From: Pediococcus ethanolidurans
GTDB lineage: Bacteria > Bacillota > Bacilli > Lactobacillales > Lactobacillaceae
NCBI RefSeq assembly: GCF_001437405.1
Contig: NZ_JQBY01000001.1
Coordinates: forward strand, 123,417 to 187,416
DNA: 64,000 bases
Direction of reading: 5' to 3'
Both the position numbers and the translations under genes were made by a program. This document shows positions 44,920 through 54,195 of the stretch, piece after piece. How positions within the stretch are numbered: the stretch's first letter is position 1; each line of letters opens with the position of its first letter. The notes below the pieces were generated by a model that saw only the letters and a program-made list of their open reading frames with translations, made no database searches and was not told the DNA's origin.

Positions 44920-46635
44920 TTAGATAGCCTCCTTTCCCTTTTGTGTAGCATAAATCTCTTGATAAATACGATTATTTTTAACTAGTTGCGCATGCGTGCC
45001 CTCGCCGACTAATTTACCATCATCCATAACAAAAATTCGATCTGCGTGAAGGACTGATGCAATCTTCTCCGCAATGATAAACGTGGTTGTGCCCTTTAAT
45101 TCGTGATCCAAGGCTTCTTGCACGAGTTTTTCAGACTGCGCATCTAATGCCGAAGTTGAATCATCCATAATCAATACTTTAGGTTGCCCAATCACACCAC
45201 GCGTAATGGATAACCGTTGTTTTTGACCACCTGAGAAGTTAGCCGAACGTTCTTCAACTGGTGCGTCATAACGTTCCGGTAGTCGATCAATAAATTCAGC
45301 AGCTTGTGCAATGCGGCTTGCACGATCCATATCATGCTCAGATGCATCACTTTTACCCTGCTTTAAATTATCACCCACTGTTCCTGAAAACAGAATGGCA
45401 CGCTGTAACACAAATGCCACTGATTTTCGTAGTGAACGTTCATTAACCTGTTTTAAATCAACGCCACCAACTTTGACTACGCCCGTTTGCGGATCAAACA
45501 AGCGTGGAATCATCTGTGCCAACGTCGATTTTCCAGATCCCGTTGCCCCCACAATTCCAATCATTTCGCCTGGTTTTACTTCAAAACTAATGTCCTTTAG
45601 CGTTGGTGTTTCATCCCCATTATAGGCAAAAGATACATTTTTAAACGAAACCGAACCTGCCAGTTCCTGTTCTGGTACATCTGCATAAACAATCTCAGGA
45701 TCGGTATCCATAACTTCTCGAATTCGTTGTAATGACACCATTGCCCGTGCACTAAAAGTCATCATCATCCCACCAATAATGATCGCAAACATAACTTGCA
45801 TCAAATAATTAATAAATGAAGCAATTGCGGCCACACTCCCGGGATCACTTTTAGCTAAATCGCCGACAAAATAGATCGCAGCTACCACTGCCAAATTACC
45901 AACCAACGTAAAGGCGGGAATTAAGACAGAAAATAAAGTCCCCACAAAAATGTTTTGTTCATTCAACTTATCTGAAACTTCATTAAACCGATTTTTCTCA
46001 TTTTGTTCTTGGTTAAACGACTTCACAACACGTACACCAATCAAGTTTTCTTTTGCGAGTTCGTTTACCCGATCAATTAAGCCTTGCATTAATCCAAAAT
46101 GACGACCCATTTGACCAAACGTTGCCGCAGAAATTGCAAAAACTAAAATAACCAGAACTAAAATGATCCACCATAATTGATGAATCGTATTGATTGCCAG
46201 AATAAATGCCCCAATAAACAAAATTGGTACACGCAAAAGCGATTGTAATGTCGTCATGATTAGATTTTGAATCTGGGTCACATCATTCGTGAGACGAACC
46301 ACTAAATTACCTGCTTGAAACTTTTCAATATTGCCAAATGAGAAGGTTTCGATCTTACGAAATACTGTTTCCCGAATATCCGCACTCATCGATTGAGCCA
46401 CTTTGGCCGACAGAATCGTATTGAAAACTCCGGCAAGTAAACCAATCACGGCAATCACAATTAAATAAATGCCTAAGGTCACAATTTTATGATTCTGATT
46501 ATTCAAAATGGCATTAATCACATTTTGAAGTAATTTAGGTTGCCACAGTGTTGAACCAGCCATCACAATGACGGTCAGCATTGCCAACAAAATATCTCCC
46601 CAATACTTACGGGCATGATTCTTTAAAATTTTCAA
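44920..46635 (-). CDS. ABC exporter half-transporter, subunit 1 (heterodimeric multidrug type)
   Basis: 571 aa with six helices and an ATPase: Walker [11 protein letters not shown], signature [15 protein letters not shown], Walker [13 protein letters not shown]. The residue after the Walker B Asp is Asp, not Glu, marking a degenerate site; the partner has the Glu. The pair thus fits a heterodimeric drug exporter. A TetR-type regulator is divergent from it. Confidence 0.9.
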   Translation of the reverse strand: MKILKNHARKYWGDILLAMLTVIVMAGSTLWQPKLLQNVINAILNNQNHKIVTLGIYLIVIAVIGLLAGVFNTILSAKVAQSMSADIRETVFRKIETFSFGNIEKFQAGNLVVRLTNDVTQIQNLIMTTLQSLLRVPILFIGAFILAINTIHQLWWIILVLVILVFAISAATFGQMGRHFGLMQGLIDRVNELAKENLIGVRVVKSFNQEQNEKNRFNEVSDKLNEQNIFVGTLFSVLIPAFTLVGNLAVVAAIYFVGDLAKSDPGSVAAIASFINYLMQVMFAIIIGGMMMTFSARAMVSLQRIREVMDTDPEIVYADVPEQELAGSVSFKNVSFAYNGDETPTLKDISFEVKPGEMIGIVGATGSGKSTLAQMIPRLFDPQTGVVKVGGVDLKQVNERSLRKSVAFVLQRAILFSGTVGDNLKQGKSDASEHDMDRASRIAQAAEFIDRLPERYDAPVEERSANFSGGQKQRLSITRGVIGQPKVLIMDDSTSALDAQSEKLVQEALDHELKGTTTFIIAEKIASVLHADRIFVMDDGKLVGEGTHAQLVKNNRIYQEIYATQKGKEAI

Positions 46636-46684
46636 ATACTTTCCTCCGTTCTTACATCCATGTTATTATGATAACTATACTAAT

Positions 46685-46705
46685 TTATCCAACACTGTTG
46701 GATAA
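46685..46705. promoter_or_regulatory. TetR-type operator palindrome in the ABC promoter
   Basis: TTATCCAACA-C-TGTTGGATAA is a perfect 21-bp palindrome between the ABC pair and the TetR-type gene. On the minus strand a TTGACT lies next to it, with a -10-like TAAATT 17 bp away, so the palindrome fills the spacer of the exporter promoter. Confidence 0.8.
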
Positions 46706-46826
46706 GTCAACTAAAAAAACACTAATTTCGAAAAAAACATTATTTTTTGTTTGCCAAAAAACAAGATTTTATTCCGAATTAGTGTTTAAATAGTTTTAAA
46801 AACAAGACTTAAAGGAAGACACGTTC

Positions 46827-47495
46827 ATGCCAAAAGCAAAAATTTCACGCCCGCAAATTATTCAAGCTTCGTTACAAACTTTGGCTAGTTGTCAATCACT
46901 GGACCAATTCTCCATGCGCAAAGTTGCTACTGCACTTCATATAGATGCATCCACAATCTATTGGTATTTTGAAAGTAAACAAGCTATTTTACAAGCAATG
47001 GCTGATGAAATAGCCGCTCAAATTTCATTTCCTGACGCTAGTTTAGCTTGGCAAACGCAACTCACTCAATTGTTCAGTACTATTTTCGATGTCTATACCA
47101 CTCACTCACATGCGGCCGAGCTAATGATTGCGACAATTCCATCTTCTGAAGTTCGCTTAACATTGATGAATCACATTATTGGTATCTTGGTGAGTGCTGG
47201 TTTTAGTGAAGAACAGGGCAGTTTGGCGCTTTCCACAATTGACTTTTTTCTCACTGGCTTAGTCATGGATCTTTCAAAAGAACGTCAATTTCGAACTGCA
47301 ATTAACAATAAACAGGCTGCCTACTTGCATGATCAGGTTACTCAAATTCATCAAATTACCCATGATGAACATCTGATCCATATGCAAAACTCTGTTAATA
47401 ATCGAAATTCTCAATCAGCTAAGCAACAATTTGAAGCTGGCTTGAAGTTAATTCTAAAAGGTCTGCTCGCAGAGAAAAACGTTGATCTTAACTAA
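46827..47495 (+). CDS. TetR-family transcriptional regulator
   Basis: 222 aa. N-terminal HTH: ISRPQIIQASLQTLAS, FSMRKVATALHIDASTIYWYFESKQAIL; the C-terminal domain is a helical ligand pocket of the TetR_C type. Divergent from the ABC exporter with the palindrome between them, so it probably represses the exporter until a drug binds. Its 3' end overlaps the convergent peptidase gene by 4 nt. Confidence 0.9.
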   Translation: MPKAKISRPQIIQASLQTLASCQSLDQFSMRKVATALHIDASTIYWYFESKQAILQAMADEIAAQISFPDASLAWQTQLTQLFSTIFDVYTTHSHAAELMIATIPSSEVRLTLMNHIIGILVSAGFSEEQGSLALSTIDFFLTGLVMDLSKERQFRTAINNKQAAYLHDQVTQIHQITHDEHLIHMQNSVNNRNSQSAKQQFEAGLKLILKGLLAEKNVDLN

Positions 47496-48670
47496 AATGA
47501 GGTCTTGGTTAATTCACTTACGCCCACAAACTGTTCAGCAACTTCTTTCAAGTAGTCAATGCTGTTCAAATATTGTGGAATATCTACGTATTCATCATAG
47601 CCATGCGACGAATTATTACCAGGTCCCACCAAAATAATTGGAAATTGTTTCTTGGCTTGAACAAATTCTGAACCATCGTTAGCCCCTGAAGAACTTTCGA
47701 CTGGTAAAATCTGATCAAAGTACTTATCGCTGACCTCTTGTGCTAATTTAGTTAAGAGGTTCTCTCCATTGATAATGGGAACTTCAGGATAGATAAACTC
47801 AATTTTCAAGTTCATTTTTGAATCACTAGCATTCAAGTCATCCACAATTTTTTGAAGATCTTTAAAAATCTGATCATTTGAATACTCAGGAATAGAGCGA
47901 ATATTGCCTTTCAACATTGCGTAATCAGGGACACTATTAACCTGTTTGCCACCATTAATAATATCAATGCTATGTGTCATTTTTCCCAATTTGGGGTTAA
48001 CTTCATTGTGGCCATCCATCAATTGCTTAGCCGCTAAGTAAAATTGAACTAGATTGTCAATCGCATTAATCCCCATATCAGGGCGTGAACTGTGTGCTGG
48101 TGCTCCAATAGAAGTTACTTGGTAATCAATAACGCCTTTGCAACTGGTAATAATGCCATCCATGTGCGGCTCTGTGATGATTAATCCGTCTAAATCATCT
48201 GCACATCCCGCCTGAGTTAAAACATGAGCGCCATACTCACCAGTTTCTTCACCAACCGTCGCTAATAACTTAATTTGACCTTCAATTGCAGTTCCACTTT
48301 CTAACAACTCCAACATAATAATCACAGCAGCCGCTAGCCCACTCTTCATATCAGAAGCACCACGACCAAATAACTTGTTTTGGTCTAAATCAACATCTCC
48401 GGAAAAAGGACCGTGTTTCCACTCATCCACATTTCCAGGATCCACAACATCCATATGACCACTGAACCCAAGATGCTTACCATTCGCGTTTCCCATTGTA
48501 ACAACCAAATTCGTTCGACCTGTTGTAAAAGGTACCTTTTTAATTTGAACTTTATCTGCATAGGGTTCAAATAATGAACTAATATAATCTGCCACCTGTT
48601 CTTCATGGTCGTTCACAGATTCAATTTGAATTAAATTTTGTAAAATGTTAATTTTTTCATCATTTGTCAT
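47492..48670 (-). CDS. M20-family ArgE/DapE-type deacylase or peptidase
   Basis: Dinuclear zinc amidohydrolase, 392 aa from ATG 48670 (AAAGGAG 9 nt upstream). Metal and catalytic motifs: GFSGHMDVVDPG, GRGASDMKSGLAA, TVGEETGEYGA and GANDGSEF, with a lid domain in between. It is annotated in lactobacilli as succinyl-diaminopimelate desuccinylase or a peptidase. It follows the OppA gene by 15 nt, so a role in processing imported peptides is plausible. Confidence 0.87.
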   Translation of the reverse strand: MTNDEKINILQNLIQIESVNDHEEQVADYISSLFEPYADKVQIKKVPFTTGRTNLVVTMGNANGKHLGFSGHMDVVDPGNVDEWKHGPFSGDVDLDQNKLFGRGASDMKSGLAAAVIIMLELLESGTAIEGQIKLLATVGEETGEYGAHVLTQAGCADDLDGLIITEPHMDGIITSCKGVIDYQVTSIGAPAHSSRPDMGINAIDNLVQFYLAAKQLMDGHNEVNPKLGKMTHSIDIINGGKQVNSVPDYAMLKGNIRSIPEYSNDQIFKDLQKIVDDLNASDSKMNLKIEFIYPEVPIINGENLLTKLAQEVSDKYFDQILPVESSSGANDGSEFVQAKKQFPIILVGPGNNSSHGYDEYVDIPQYLNSIDYLKEVAEQFVGVSELTKTSF

Positions 48671-48685
48671 AAACATGCGCTCCTT

Positions 48686-50299
48686 TTATTTAACAGATGC
48701 ATATTGGTAAAGTGCATCCCCGCTCTGATTTGAATAGGTAAGTCCTGTAACATCCTTACTAACTAAATGTGTTGCCGTTGATTGATAAAGGGGCACAATT
48801 CCTTGTTTAGCCATCAAATATTTGTCGGCTTCTTGCATCAGTGCCCACCGTTCACTAGTTGAATGATTATTAGTATCATCAATTTCATTCATTAACTTGG
48901 TATAGTGTTTGTCAGCCCACTTAGTAAAGTTAACTGGGTCTTGACCATTACCAAGTTGTAAGAACTCTTCTGGATCTTGATTATCACCCGTCCAGCCATC
49001 TAAGTTAATATCATAATTACCGTTGGATGCCACACCAATGTGTTGAGCATGAGGCATTGGTTTAATTTCAATCGTGAGACCCTTCAAGTATTTTTCTGCC
49101 TGACCTTGAATATATTGACCAACTTGCTTATCTGTTGAAGTATTATCGACCAACATGGTTAAGGTCAACTTCTTTTTACCTAGTTGCGTTTGCGCTAGTT
49201 TCCAATCTTTTTGTGCTTCGGTCACATTGTAAGAAAGTAAGTTACCAACTTCACCCGCAAAGTCTTTACCATTCTTTTCATCCGTTGAATCACCCTTAGG
49301 TACCATGTTAAGTGCCGGAATTGAACCATCTGCTAAAACTTTAGAAGTCATCGTTTTTCGATTCAAAATTAAGCTAATTGCTTTTGATAAGTTTTCATTA
49401 CTGGTGGCCGTATGTTTGTAATTAAATTCGAGAAAAGCCATTCGTGAAATCATTTGTGTACTCAAATTCTTGGTATTCGCAAATTGACTAACTGTTTGAC
49501 CTGAAATTGCCGTTTCTTGAACCTTATTACCTTTAAACAGGTTAACCGCCGTTGTGTCATCCTTAACTACTTGGACATTCACTTTACTTAATTTAACTTG
49601 TTTAGCGTTCCAATAATAAGGATTTTTCACATATGTCCATGCATCTTTGGTGGCATTCCACCCAACTAATTTATAGGCACCACTAGAAACAACCTTGGTT
49701 GATGATGAGCCATAACTAGAACCATATTTTTGCACATAAGGACTATAAACTGGAAAAAGTGAGGTAGCTAAAACAGTTTTTAAATAAGGTTCTGGTTTGG
49801 AAAGCTGAATTTGAAGTGTATGTTTATTCAAAGCCTTAACCCCTAATGCTGAAGGTTTAACTTTACCATCCTGAACCGCCTGGTAGTTCTTCACATAGGT
49901 TAATAAATTAGCCACCTGTGACTTGGTATTAGGATCAACCTGACGTTGAAAGGATGTTGCAAAGTCTTGAGCAGTAATCGCTTTACCGTTCGACCATTTC
50001 GCATTCTTTTTAATCGTGAATGTATAGGTTTTACCGCCATTAGTCGGTTTAACTACTTTAGTCGCAACACCAGCTACCACCTTTTGGTTCTTATTAAGTT
50101 TATACAGCCCTTCATCAGTCTGGGTAAAAAGACTACCACTGTTGGTATCGCCGCCCTTGTTGGGATCGGCTGTTGCTGGATTTCCGGCTAAAGTGACGTT
50201 AATTGTTTCTGTATCACTATCAGCTTTACTTGATGAGCAACCCGCGAATAAGATGCCGGAAAATAAAATTGCTCCTAATGTAAAAATTTGTTTTTTCAT
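48686..50299 (-). CDS. oppA: Oligopeptide-binding lipoprotein OppA, copy 1
   Basis: Extracellular substrate-binding protein (SBP family 5), 537 aa. The lipobox ILFAGC places the lipidated Cys at 21. Family segments include YTFTIKKNAKWSNGKAITAQDF and LSKAISLILNRKTM. No permease or ATPase genes are nearby, so it must use an Opp system elsewhere. It forms an operon with the M20 enzyme and has a strong promoter with GAGGAG before the ATG. Confidence 0.9.
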   Translation of the reverse strand: MKKQIFTLGAILFSGILFAGCSSSKADSDTETINVTLAGNPATADPNKGGDTNSGSLFTQTDEGLYKLNKNQKVVAGVATKVVKPTNGGKTYTFTIKKNAKWSNGKAITAQDFATSFQRQVDPNTKSQVANLLTYVKNYQAVQDGKVKPSALGVKALNKHTLQIQLSKPEPYLKTVLATSLFPVYSPYVQKYGSSYGSSSTKVVSSGAYKLVGWNATKDAWTYVKNPYYWNAKQVKLSKVNVQVVKDDTTAVNLFKGNKVQETAISGQTVSQFANTKNLSTQMISRMAFLEFNYKHTATSNENLSKAISLILNRKTMTSKVLADGSIPALNMVPKGDSTDEKNGKDFAGEVGNLLSYNVTEAQKDWKLAQTQLGKKKLTLTMLVDNTSTDKQVGQYIQGQAEKYLKGLTIEIKPMPHAQHIGVASNGNYDINLDGWTGDNQDPEEFLQLGNGQDPVNFTKWADKHYTKLMNEIDDTNNHSTSERWALMQEADKYLMAKQGIVPLYQSTATHLVSKDVTGLTYSNQSGDALYQYASVK

Positions 50300-50368
50300 G
50301 TTTTTACTCCTCGTTCGTATTTATATTCAACTTGTGTTTATTATTTAGAATAAATATTCAATAAATGT

Positions 50369-50396
50369 ATATTAACATGCTCTCAGAAAAAGTCAA
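50369..50396 (-). promoter_or_regulatory. Promoter of oppA copy 1
   Basis: Minus strand -35 TTGACT (50396-50391), 16-bp spacer, -10 TAATAT (50374-50369). No leader peptide or attenuator follows, unlike oppA copy 2. Confidence 0.65.
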
Positions 50397-50416
50397 TGCA
50401 TTTTTAATTATTTATA

Positions 50417-50461
50417 CAAAAAAATTCGTTAATAACGATATTTAATCACTATTAACGAATT
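50417..50461 (-). terminator. Terminator after the glycosylase gene
   Basis: Minus strand: ATTCGTTAATA pairs with TATTAACGAAT, followed by seven U. Confidence 0.8.
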
Positions 50462-50468
50462 TATGCAG

Positions 50469-51143
50469 CTATTTATTCAATTTTAAGCAGTTTTGATAAT
50501 TATAAAGAAAACTTTTTTCAAAGGCTTCGTTATTCTTAACAGTCTTGCCATAATTTACAATTAGGGCGTGAAAGTTTTGCCATTTTTCAAGATTAAATGT
50601 GACTTGAGATTCAATTAAAGCCTGTGCCTGAGTATACTTACTCGGTAATTGGCATCCTAGCCAGCCAAAGAGTCGTCGTGAATAAGCATCCACCATAAAG
50701 TTAGGTTTATCCAGAACATACATTAAAATATAATCGGCCGTTTCGTTACCGATTCCCTTCAAATTAATCAATTCGTGACGCAATTTGGGCTGCGAATAGG
50801 TCTTTATTTTTGCTAAATCAAAGTGATACTTTTCAAGCCAGTGACATATATTGTAAATGGTCTGTGTCTTTCTAGTATAGAACCCGCTTGTCCGAATTAA
50901 ATCTGTAAGTTCTTTCAGATCTAATTGTGCAACTTGTTGGGGATCAAAATTTGTTCGGGATTTTAACTTTAATAAGCTTGGTGCCACGTTTTGCCAATTT
51001 GTATTTTGCACCAAAATTGCCCCATAGATGACCTCCCAAGGTGACTCGGCCCAATCTGTTCCGTCCTGTAGCCAAGTTTGATGTCCCATATGCGTTTCCA
51101 TAATATTGTATAAATCATTTAAAGTAATTACTGTTGTTTTCAT
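50469..51143 (-). CDS. HhH-GPD DNA glycosylase, MagIII/endonuclease III-like
   Basis: Base-excision repair glycosylase, 224 aa. HhH motif NLKGIGNETADYILMYVL with catalytic Asp in FMVDAYSRRLFG. The endonuclease III lysine is Glu here (GNETA), so it should be a simple glycosylase; similarity to Helicobacter MagIII suggests 3-methyladenine as substrate. Fe-S cysteines are absent, which is normal in that branch. The ATG at 51143 overlaps the stop codon of the preceding 45-aa ORF (ATGA), so the two are translationally coupled. Confidence 0.83.
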   Translation of the reverse strand: MKTTVITLNDLYNIMETHMGHQTWLQDGTDWAESPWEVIYGAILVQNTNWQNVAPSLLKLKSRTNFDPQQVAQLDLKELTDLIRTSGFYTRKTQTIYNICHWLEKYHFDLAKIKTYSQPKLRHELINLKGIGNETADYILMYVLDKPNFMVDAYSRRLFGWLGCQLPSKYTQAQALIESQVTFNLEKWQNFHALIVNYGKTVKNNEAFEKSFLYNYQNCLKLNK

Positions 51144-51277
51144 CGTCGATTCCGCCACCAATTATAAATATATCCACCCACCACAATAATGATGAGGGCT
51201 AAAATTTTGGCTGTGGTTCGCGGAAACGGAATGTGTGTTAACCCTCCGTATCCTAATACTAAGTATGAAAATAACAT
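51140..51277 (-). CDS. 45-aa single-helix membrane protein coupled to the glycosylase
   Basis: Not recognised. MLFSYLVLGYGGLTHIPFP is followed by a membrane helix (KILALIIIVVGGYIY) and a basic end (NWWRNRR). GGAG lies 10 nt before the ATG at 51277, and its TGA overlaps the glycosylase ATG. Its function may be only to couple translation, or it may be a small membrane protein in its own right. Confidence 0.6.
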   Translation of the reverse strand: MLFSYLVLGYGGLTHIPFPRTTAKILALIIIVVGGYIYNWWRNRR

Positions 51278-51657
51278 TTTTCAATCACTCCATTTCTGTA
51301 CTTATCTTTATATAAAATCATGTATAAAGCAACTAAAAGTAATTTTTCTGTTTTGTGAAAGAACTTAATTACTAATACCATAAGTAGTTTTGCACCATAC
51401 TCGCATCAAAATTTTTATTTATAATTTAGCCAAAAACCGCTTAATTAAGAAAAGTAAAATTATGTTTTTTTGCTCAGTTAAAAAGCAATTAAGGATTTCC
51501 AAAACAAAAAAAGCCCCCAAACTTTTTAAATTATTATTGTCATACTTTTCATAGGTAACGTTGTTCTCTAATGATAATAAAATGCGATAAACATTTTACC
51601 ACTGTAGACTTATTTACATCTGAAATGTGTCGCAATAAGTTTATAATCAGAATTTTA
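51278..51657. other. AT-rich gap without a clear gene
   Basis: About 380 nt. The only frames are short and lack ribosome sites. A minus-strand GGGGGC followed by seven T near 51508-51522 looks like half of a terminator, but I find no matching arm. Confidence 0.4.
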
Positions 51658-51990
51658 TTAATTACTCGGCCAAAAATTTGAAGTAGATAACATATTAAAC
51701 TCACTCCATATTCCTTTAGAGTGCGAAAAATCATCAATTTTCTTTAAAATTTGAGTTTCTTCTTTGGATAGCTTTATTTTATCTACAAAGGTATACCTCA
51801 TTATATTCATGTAAACGGACCGAGCCTCCAATTGTGGTGTTTGTTGCTCTGATTCAACTTTTTTAGTTCCTTGATCTAAAACGGAAGTAAGTCTGCTTAT
51901 CTCAACTGAATCTTTTCTTGTTGCAAGTAGAATACTAAGTTGCTTAAATAACGTAATGATCGTCTGTTTCTCATTGTCGCGTTTTTTCAA
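51658..51990 (-). CDS. Class IIa bacteriocin immunity protein (EntA_Immun-like)
   Basis: Protects the cell from a pediocin-like bacteriocin, normally by binding the mannose-PTS receptor complex from inside. About 110 aa, all helical, without signal peptide. YMNIMRYTFVDKIKLSKEE and LKKIDDFSHSKGI match the second half of the enterocin A immunity family. AGGGG lies 8 nt before TTG 51990, the preferred start. It lies downstream of the bacteriocin remnant in the same direction, the usual order. Confidence 0.75.
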   Translation of the reverse strand: MKKRDNEKQTIITLFKQLSILLATRKDSVEISRLTSVLDQGTKKVESEQQTPQLEARSVYMNIMRYTFVDKIKLSKEETQILKKIDDFSHSKGIWSEFNMLSTSNFWPSN

Positions 51991-52087
51991 ATTAACCACC
52001 CCTATAAATAATTAATAAACGAATTTTATTTAATTACCATGTATATACTATTTCGGTTTTAGTCATAACATTCTTCATTTAATTTTA

Positions 52088-52337
52088 TTAAATTTTCAAA
52101 TTGAAGAAGCAGGCACACAAAAAATGCTTGCTTCTTTGGCAACTACCAATTGTTGCTTGACCACTTGTGCCATAAACCCCAGCAGCTCGGTTAACTCCAC
52201 AATAAAAAGCTTTACTCCAATTAATTGAACAACCGTGTTTAGTACAAAAAAAGTACAAAAAATACCATCACCATAGTAATTTTGCCCTTGACCTTGATTA
52301 ATTGTTACATGCTTAAAGTCTTAACTCTTTTCATCAT
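52088..52337 (-). pseudogene. Pediocin-like class IIa bacteriocin gene, frameshifted
   Basis: Translated on the minus strand, 52283-52263 encodes NYYGDGI, then a tandem 11-bp duplication (52242-52262, GTACAAAAAAA twice on the plus strand) breaks the frame. Removing one copy restores YYGDGIFCTKHGCSINWSKA and the tail FYCGVNRAAGVYGTSGQ with four cysteines spaced almost as in pediocin PA-1. The leader also seems damaged: ATG 52337 starts MMKRVKTLSM and stops, out of frame with the mature part, and there is no double-glycine site. A terminator-like hairpin overlaps the 3' end (52101-52137). At least two lesions make a functional peptide unlikely. Confidence 0.8.
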
Positions 52338-52688
52338 TCAACGCTCTTTTCTGTATTTCTAACAACTGATACTCAGGATTAAAAAGTTAAACCCGACTTC
52401 TTTTCCTTACCTATTAAGTATAGGCGTCAAACTTTCACTTAACACATTTTAATATTAACGTTCAAAAGTTAACCATAACCGTTAAAAAAACAGTATTTTT
52501 CTAAACCTTTTTATGATTCACTAAATTTTTTTGATGCCATTTCTGAATATCATAGACCCTTTTCGGAATGAAACCGTTTTAATGTAAATCGTCATTCTCC
52601 ACACATCACTTTAACTTGTCACTAATGAAGTCTATTTTGATTTGAGTTAGAATGAATGTAACAAATATATATAAAGGGAGTTTTTACA
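52338..52688. other. Divergent gap between bacteriocin remnant and pepD copy 2
   Basis: Holds promoters for both sides. On the minus strand two 9-bp sites, AACGGTTAT (52483-52475) and AACGTTAAT (52462-52454), are 21 bp apart, the geometry of response-regulator sites in bacteriocin promoters. A -10-like TATACT lies further downstream (about 52407). Confidence 0.45.
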
Positions 52689-54107
52689 TTGAATGAAAAA
52701 GCTTGTACAACTGTTTTAGTCGGCAAAAATGCTTCCATTGACGGTTCAACAATGGTTGCCCGTAATGATGATACCTTTTTGCCAGTTGCTCCACATCGTT
52801 TTTATATGCATCCTGCAGAAAGCGACGTCAATGAAACCATCACTTCTTCACAGAACGGTTTCACAGCCAAACTGCCAAGTAATGGCTATCGTCACAGTGC
52901 TGTTCCTAACATTAATCCTGCCAAAGACGGCATTTATGACGAAAGTGGCTTCAATGAAAAAAACGTTGCAATGAGCGCAACCGAAAGTGTTTATGGCAAT
53001 CCAAAGGCCCTCGCTTATGATCCTTTGGTCGTTGATGGATTAGCTGAAGACAGTATGCCAACCATGGTGTTGCCTTACATTGATTCTGCTAAAGACGGTG
53101 TTGCTTATTTAGGCAAATTAATTGCCAAATATGGCTCACCTGAAGGAAATGGCGTTATCTTTAGTGATAAAAATGACGTTTGGTACATGGAAATTGTAAC
53201 CGGCCATCACTGGGTGGCGCAACGTATCCCAGATGATGCGTACGCAGTTGCTGCTAACCAGGTTGCCATTCAACAAATCGACTTCAATGATCCTAATAAC
53301 TTTATGTGGTCAGAAGGAATTCAAGCATTCGTTGAAGAAAATCACTTAAACCCTGATAAAACTGGTTGGAATTTCCGTCATATCTTTGGCACTTCAACTG
53401 AAAAAGACCGTCATTACAACACACCACGTGTTTGGTTTGGTCAACATTACTTGAACCCAGAAATTGAACAGGATCCTCAATCAGCTGAATTACCTTTCGT
53501 TTGTCATACAGAACACAAAATTTCTGTTGAAGATGTTGGTTATATTTTAAGTTCACACTATAACGAAACACCTTACGATCCATTTGGCCATGCCGATGAT
53601 AAGGATCGTTTGAAATTCCGTCCAATCTCAATGAACCGGACTCAAAATTCACATGTTCTCCAAATTCGTAATAATGTTCCTGAAGAACTATCCGCTATTT
53701 TCTGGTTAAACTTTGGTGTCCCTGCATTCAGTCCATACGTCCCATTCTACAACAATGCTACTGATACGGACCCAAGTTACAGTAACACCTCAGAAACAAT
53801 GAATTTGGATGATGCTTACTGGATGTATCGTGCCTTGTCCTCTGTTGTGGAAGGCCATTACAGCAAGTTTATTCAAGAAGATGTTGATTACTTAACTGCT
53901 TCACAAGAACAGTTACGTGCTCGTGTGGCTGAAATCGACAAAAAGGCTGCTAGTTATTCAGGTAACGAATTGACTGAATACTTAACAGACGCTAACCACG
54001 AAACAGTGGCAGCCATGAAGAAACGTACAATGAAACTGTTCTACCACTTATTAACTGAAGGCTTAACTCTCTCTAAGTTAACCTTTAATATGGACAAGAA
54101 CCTTTAA
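52689..54107 (+). CDS. pepD: C69-family dipeptidase (PepD type), copy 2
   Basis: 472-aa Ntn-hydrolase dipeptidase. Nucleophile Cys at residue 6 in NEKACTTVLVGKNASIDGS. It starts at TTG 52689, 10 nt after GGGAG; the nearby ATG is out of frame. DVWYMEIVTGHHWVAQRIPDD and SVEDVGYILSSHYNETPYD match copy 1 closely, so the two are recent paralogues or an old duplication under the same selection. It converges on oppA copy 2. Confidence 0.9.
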   Translation: MNEKACTTVLVGKNASIDGSTMVARNDDTFLPVAPHRFYMHPAESDVNETITSSQNGFTAKLPSNGYRHSAVPNINPAKDGIYDESGFNEKNVAMSATESVYGNPKALAYDPLVVDGLAEDSMPTMVLPYIDSAKDGVAYLGKLIAKYGSPEGNGVIFSDKNDVWYMEIVTGHHWVAQRIPDDAYAVAANQVAIQQIDFNDPNNFMWSEGIQAFVEENHLNPDKTGWNFRHIFGTSTEKDRHYNTPRVWFGQHYLNPEIEQDPQSAELPFVCHTEHKISVEDVGYILSSHYNETPYDPFGHADDKDRLKFRPISMNRTQNSHVLQIRNNVPEELSAIFWLNFGVPAFSPYVPFYNNATDTDPSYSNTSETMNLDDAYWMYRALSSVVEGHYSKFIQEDVDYLTASQEQLRARVAEIDKKAASYSGNELTEYLTDANHETVAAMKKRTMKLFYHLLTEGLTLSKLTFNMDKNL

Positions 54108-54138
54108 TTAAACACAGCTTCAAATATATTTACGAAAT

Positions 54139-54186
54139 CAAAAAAATCAAGCCATTCTCTAAATGAGAGTGGCTTGATTTTTTTAT
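54139..54186. terminator. Bidirectional terminator
   Basis: AAAAAATCAAGCCA(TT)CTCT pairs with AGAGTGGCTTGATTTTTT between pepD copy 2 and oppA copy 2. Confidence 0.88.
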
Positions 54187-54195
54187 ATGTGTTAT

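Noticed and set aside
50469..51143. Loss of Fe-S cysteines in the endonuclease III-like protein as a new event
   Set aside because: The protein looks like MagIII, a branch that normally lacks the cluster, so this is expected.
51549..51737. 62-aa ORF overlapping the immunity gene
   Set aside because: No ribosome site and out of frame over a better-supported gene.
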